46,859 bases of DNA, taken from Bodo saltans. Its lineage: Eukaryota; Euglenozoa; Kinetoplastea; Eubodonida; Bodonidae. The stretch is taken from NCBI GenBank assembly GCA_001460835.1, contig CYKH01001759.1:1-46859 (forward strand), read 5' to 3'. Both the position numbers and the translations under genes were made by a program. The notes under the pieces are model-generated. The model saw nothing but the letters and a program-made list of their open reading frames with translations, had not been told where the DNA came from and searched no databases. Positions 44,676 to 46,859 of this stretch are shown here, in pieces. Every line of letters begins with the position of its first letter. Positions within the stretch are counted from its first letter, which is position 1.

Positions 44676-46859
44676 ATGACTGGAATCTGTGGAGTCGCTG
44701 TGCTAGTTGTTTTGATAACGGCAGCCCATTTTCCTCCAGTGTCTGCAGATTTCTCGAAAGCAGGGCAGTTGCTGGCAATGCAGCGTTTTTATGATGCGTT
44801 AGGAGGCCCTTCCTGGAATCCTAATTGTGCGATAGGATGGGATCGGCGGGGGACAGAGTATTGTGGGCTTGCAGGAGTAGGATGCCTGGTCAACTCATCC
44901 AACGGTGGATTTGATATTATCACCTCGTTGTACTTCTTCGGCTGCAATCTAGCAGGAACATTGCCAGTGGAGTTGCTCGACCTCCGAGGTTTGCTGATTT
45001 TTGATATTATAGCAAACTTGAAAGTCACAGGCTCTATTCCCGCAGGGTACGGCACAGCGTGGCCACAACTTACTCGCCTTGCGATTGGATCGACAGCTAT
45101 GCACGGCTCTTTGCAGACTGAGACGGGATACCTTCGCCAGCTTGAAATCTTAATTCTCAATGGTACCTGACAGGGACGATTCCCAGTGGGTGGGGAACGA
45201 ACCTCACCAAACTCCGAATCGTAAATTTTTGCTCCATGGAATTTAACAGTGGGAGCAAGACCAGGGATCGTCTTAGCGGCACGCTTCCCGACACATTTCG
45301 CAATGCACCATCAATGCAGTCCTTCTTATTTTGCTTCCAATTTGTCAATGGCACTGTGTCCGACGAAATGATCGCATCGTGGCCAAATATCCAAGAAGTG
45401 CGGTTGATCAACAACTCTCTGAGTGGCACGATTCCGCCAAGCCTCACCACTCGTGTCAGTCTCGAGTTGCTGGAGCTCCAGTCCAACTATTTCACCGGCA
45501 CTATTCCACGTTTTAATGCGCCGTTAGTCAACTTGACACTTATCAACATTGAACACAACAAAGGCCTTTCAGGCTCCTTTCCAGACTCCATTGTCATCAA
45601 CCCGGCGCTTCAGATGGTTGCGCTGAACAACATCGGTCAGTTACAAGGAACAATTCCTGCTGGACTCCAAAATTTAAAAGCGCTCAGATCTCTTCGCATT
45701 ACGGATGCGGTTCTGACTGGTACGTTGCCTGAGTTCTTCGTCTCCCTTCCTTTGTTGCAAGAGCTGACGCTGAGAAACTGCTCCCTCAGTGGTTCCCTTT
45801 ACGTGTCGTGGGCCACAATGAACCTCACCATTTTGGACCTAAGCTTCAACCAGCTTGTGGGCACTATTCCCAGTGAGTGGTTCCCTTCCGATCCCTCCAC
45901 GACGCGCGGATGGTTACACCTACGGGAGTTTTCTCTCAACTCCAACAACTTCTATGGGTCGATTCCCGAGCCCATCTCAAAGTGTCCGATGGAGAAGTTT
46001 ACACTGGATACGAATGCATTCAGCGGGACTATCCATGAGTCGTTCGCACAATGGGACCTGCTAGCGCTCAACCTTCACGTCAATAGTGTTTCAGGGACAC
46101 TATCCTCCTTGTTCGCCAGTTGGACAAACATTATTGTGTTCTCTGTGTGGAATAACTCCTTCACCGGGACGCTACCACCTGAATACTCTTCGATGGTTCT
46201 GATAGTCCGATTCTACGTTGCGTTCAACCAGTTGAATGGAACGCTTCCACCTTCGTACGGGGATTGGAACAACTTGACGCTCACTAGGTTCGAGTCCAAT
46301 CGATTCAGCGGCACTCTGCCGGCGGAGTGGTCGAGGATGTCGAGCGTTACTCAGCTATCCTTATTTAGCAATCAGCTCACAGGAGTGTTACCTATTCAAT
46401 GGACCGCGTTGGCTGAAACAGTCACGTCAATCAACTTGGACTTCAACCTACTGACGGGACCCATACCGCCCCAATGGAGCGCTCTCACATTGGCGTTTAT
46501 TTCGTTAACGGGAAACCGTTTGAGAGGGACGCTTCCGTCAGATTTTTCAGCCCCACTCATGGTGGTCGCGGTACTCAACAATTGCCTCACTGTATCGAGC
46601 CTTTCTTCGTGGTGGAATGCGCGGAAAAGTGTGGGATTGGTTGTCCCACAGCGGGACGCTGCAGATTGTGGCTCATCCACTGCAGCTCCACCACTCACAA
46701 CTGCACCAAACGGCGAACAAAGCCAGCTATCCAACGGTAGTGCCACTAACGCAGCCCTGCTGAGGAGCTCTGCAGTTGCGATGGCAGTTGCTCCGCTCTT
46801 GGCTCTTTCTGGTGCGATGCCAACGGGAGGTGCTCAACGACTTTTGTTGCAGTTTTCAC
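44676..46859 (+). pseudogene. LRR surface protein, frameshifted and cut by the window edge
   Basis: The first frame encodes 164 aa: a signal peptide (about 1-24), a cap region (FSKAGQLLAMQRFYDALGGP and a Cys pair), and the first leucine-rich repeats, ending LEILILNGT before TGA at 45168-45170. The frame starting at 45167 continues without a stop to the window end (about 560 codons). It picks up in mid-repeat with LTGTIPSGWGTNLTKLRI. The two halves join as one LRR protein if a single base is missing near 45165. The repeats are 22-25 residues with LxxLxLxxNxLxGTLPxxW, close to plant-type LRRs and to Leishmania promastigote surface antigen (for example FSGTLPAEWSRM). The end turns Thr/Pro/Ser-rich and then hydrophobic, as before a membrane anchor. 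It may be a true pseudogene or a sequencing error. Confidence 0.72.

Overview
The window looks like nuclear DNA of a kinetoplastid protist, and a free-living bodonid such as Bodo saltans is the best guess. This rests on gene layout and content, not on a search. Long intronless genes sit head to tail with gaps of roughly 100-350 bp. Most gaps hold a pyrimidine tract followed by AG, the arrangement used for spliced-leader trans-splicing. One gene is a TOR-family kinase with a PDZ domain inside it, a combination I know only from trypanosomatid TOR-like 1/TOR3. Another gene carries the roughly 45-residue repeat I associate with kinetoplastid cytoskeletal proteins. A plant/alga-like glycosyltransferase and a leucine-rich-repeat surface protein fit a free-living species better than a parasite. 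Layout: positions 1-10426 form a leftward (minus-strand) transcription unit. In order of transcription it holds an ER-lumenal Hsp110/GRP170 chaperone, a GT61-like glycosyltransferase, a GT-A glycosyltransferase of a plant/algal type, a URB1/Npa1-like nucleolar ribosome-assembly protein, and the first 17 codons of ribosomal protein L11 (uL5). Positions 13549-46859 form a rightward unit. It holds an inner-arm dynein heavy chain (DNAH10/1-alpha type, 4576 aa), a single-pass membrane protein, a coiled-coil protein, an APC11/RBX-like RING protein, a PDK/BCKDK-type mitochondrial kinase, the cytochrome oxidase assembly factor COA5/PET191, an SCP/FCP1-type phosphatase, a PDZ-containing TOR-like kinase, a repeat protein, an SHIPPO-type flagellar protein, PIG-Y of the GPI-GlcNAc transferase, and a frameshifted LRR surface protein that runs off the right edge. 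Between the two units lies a 3.1-kb divergent strand-switch region (10427-13548), the most unusual part of the window. It contains two hairpin-forming inverted repeats, a decayed SAM-like or gag-like reading frame, a decayed reverse transcriptase-RNase H retroelement, and a 51-bp tandem repeat interrupted by a 300-N assembly gap. A divergent strand-switch region is where polymerase II initiation is expected in kinetoplastids. Retroelement relics plus tandem repeats at such a site also resemble trypanosomatid centromeres, which is the main hypothesis raised here. How the genes work together: kinetoplastid transcription units are usually not functional operons, so neighbours need not share a pathway. 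Three genes serve the secretory pathway (GRP170 and two glycosyltransferases) and lie side by side. PIG-Y starts GPI-anchor synthesis and sits one gene upstream of a putative surface protein. The dynein, the SHIPPO protein and probably the repeat protein belong to the flagellum or cytoskeleton. Many apparent open frames begin at TTG or GTG. Starts here were moved to the first in-frame ATG that follows a plausible splice acceptor.
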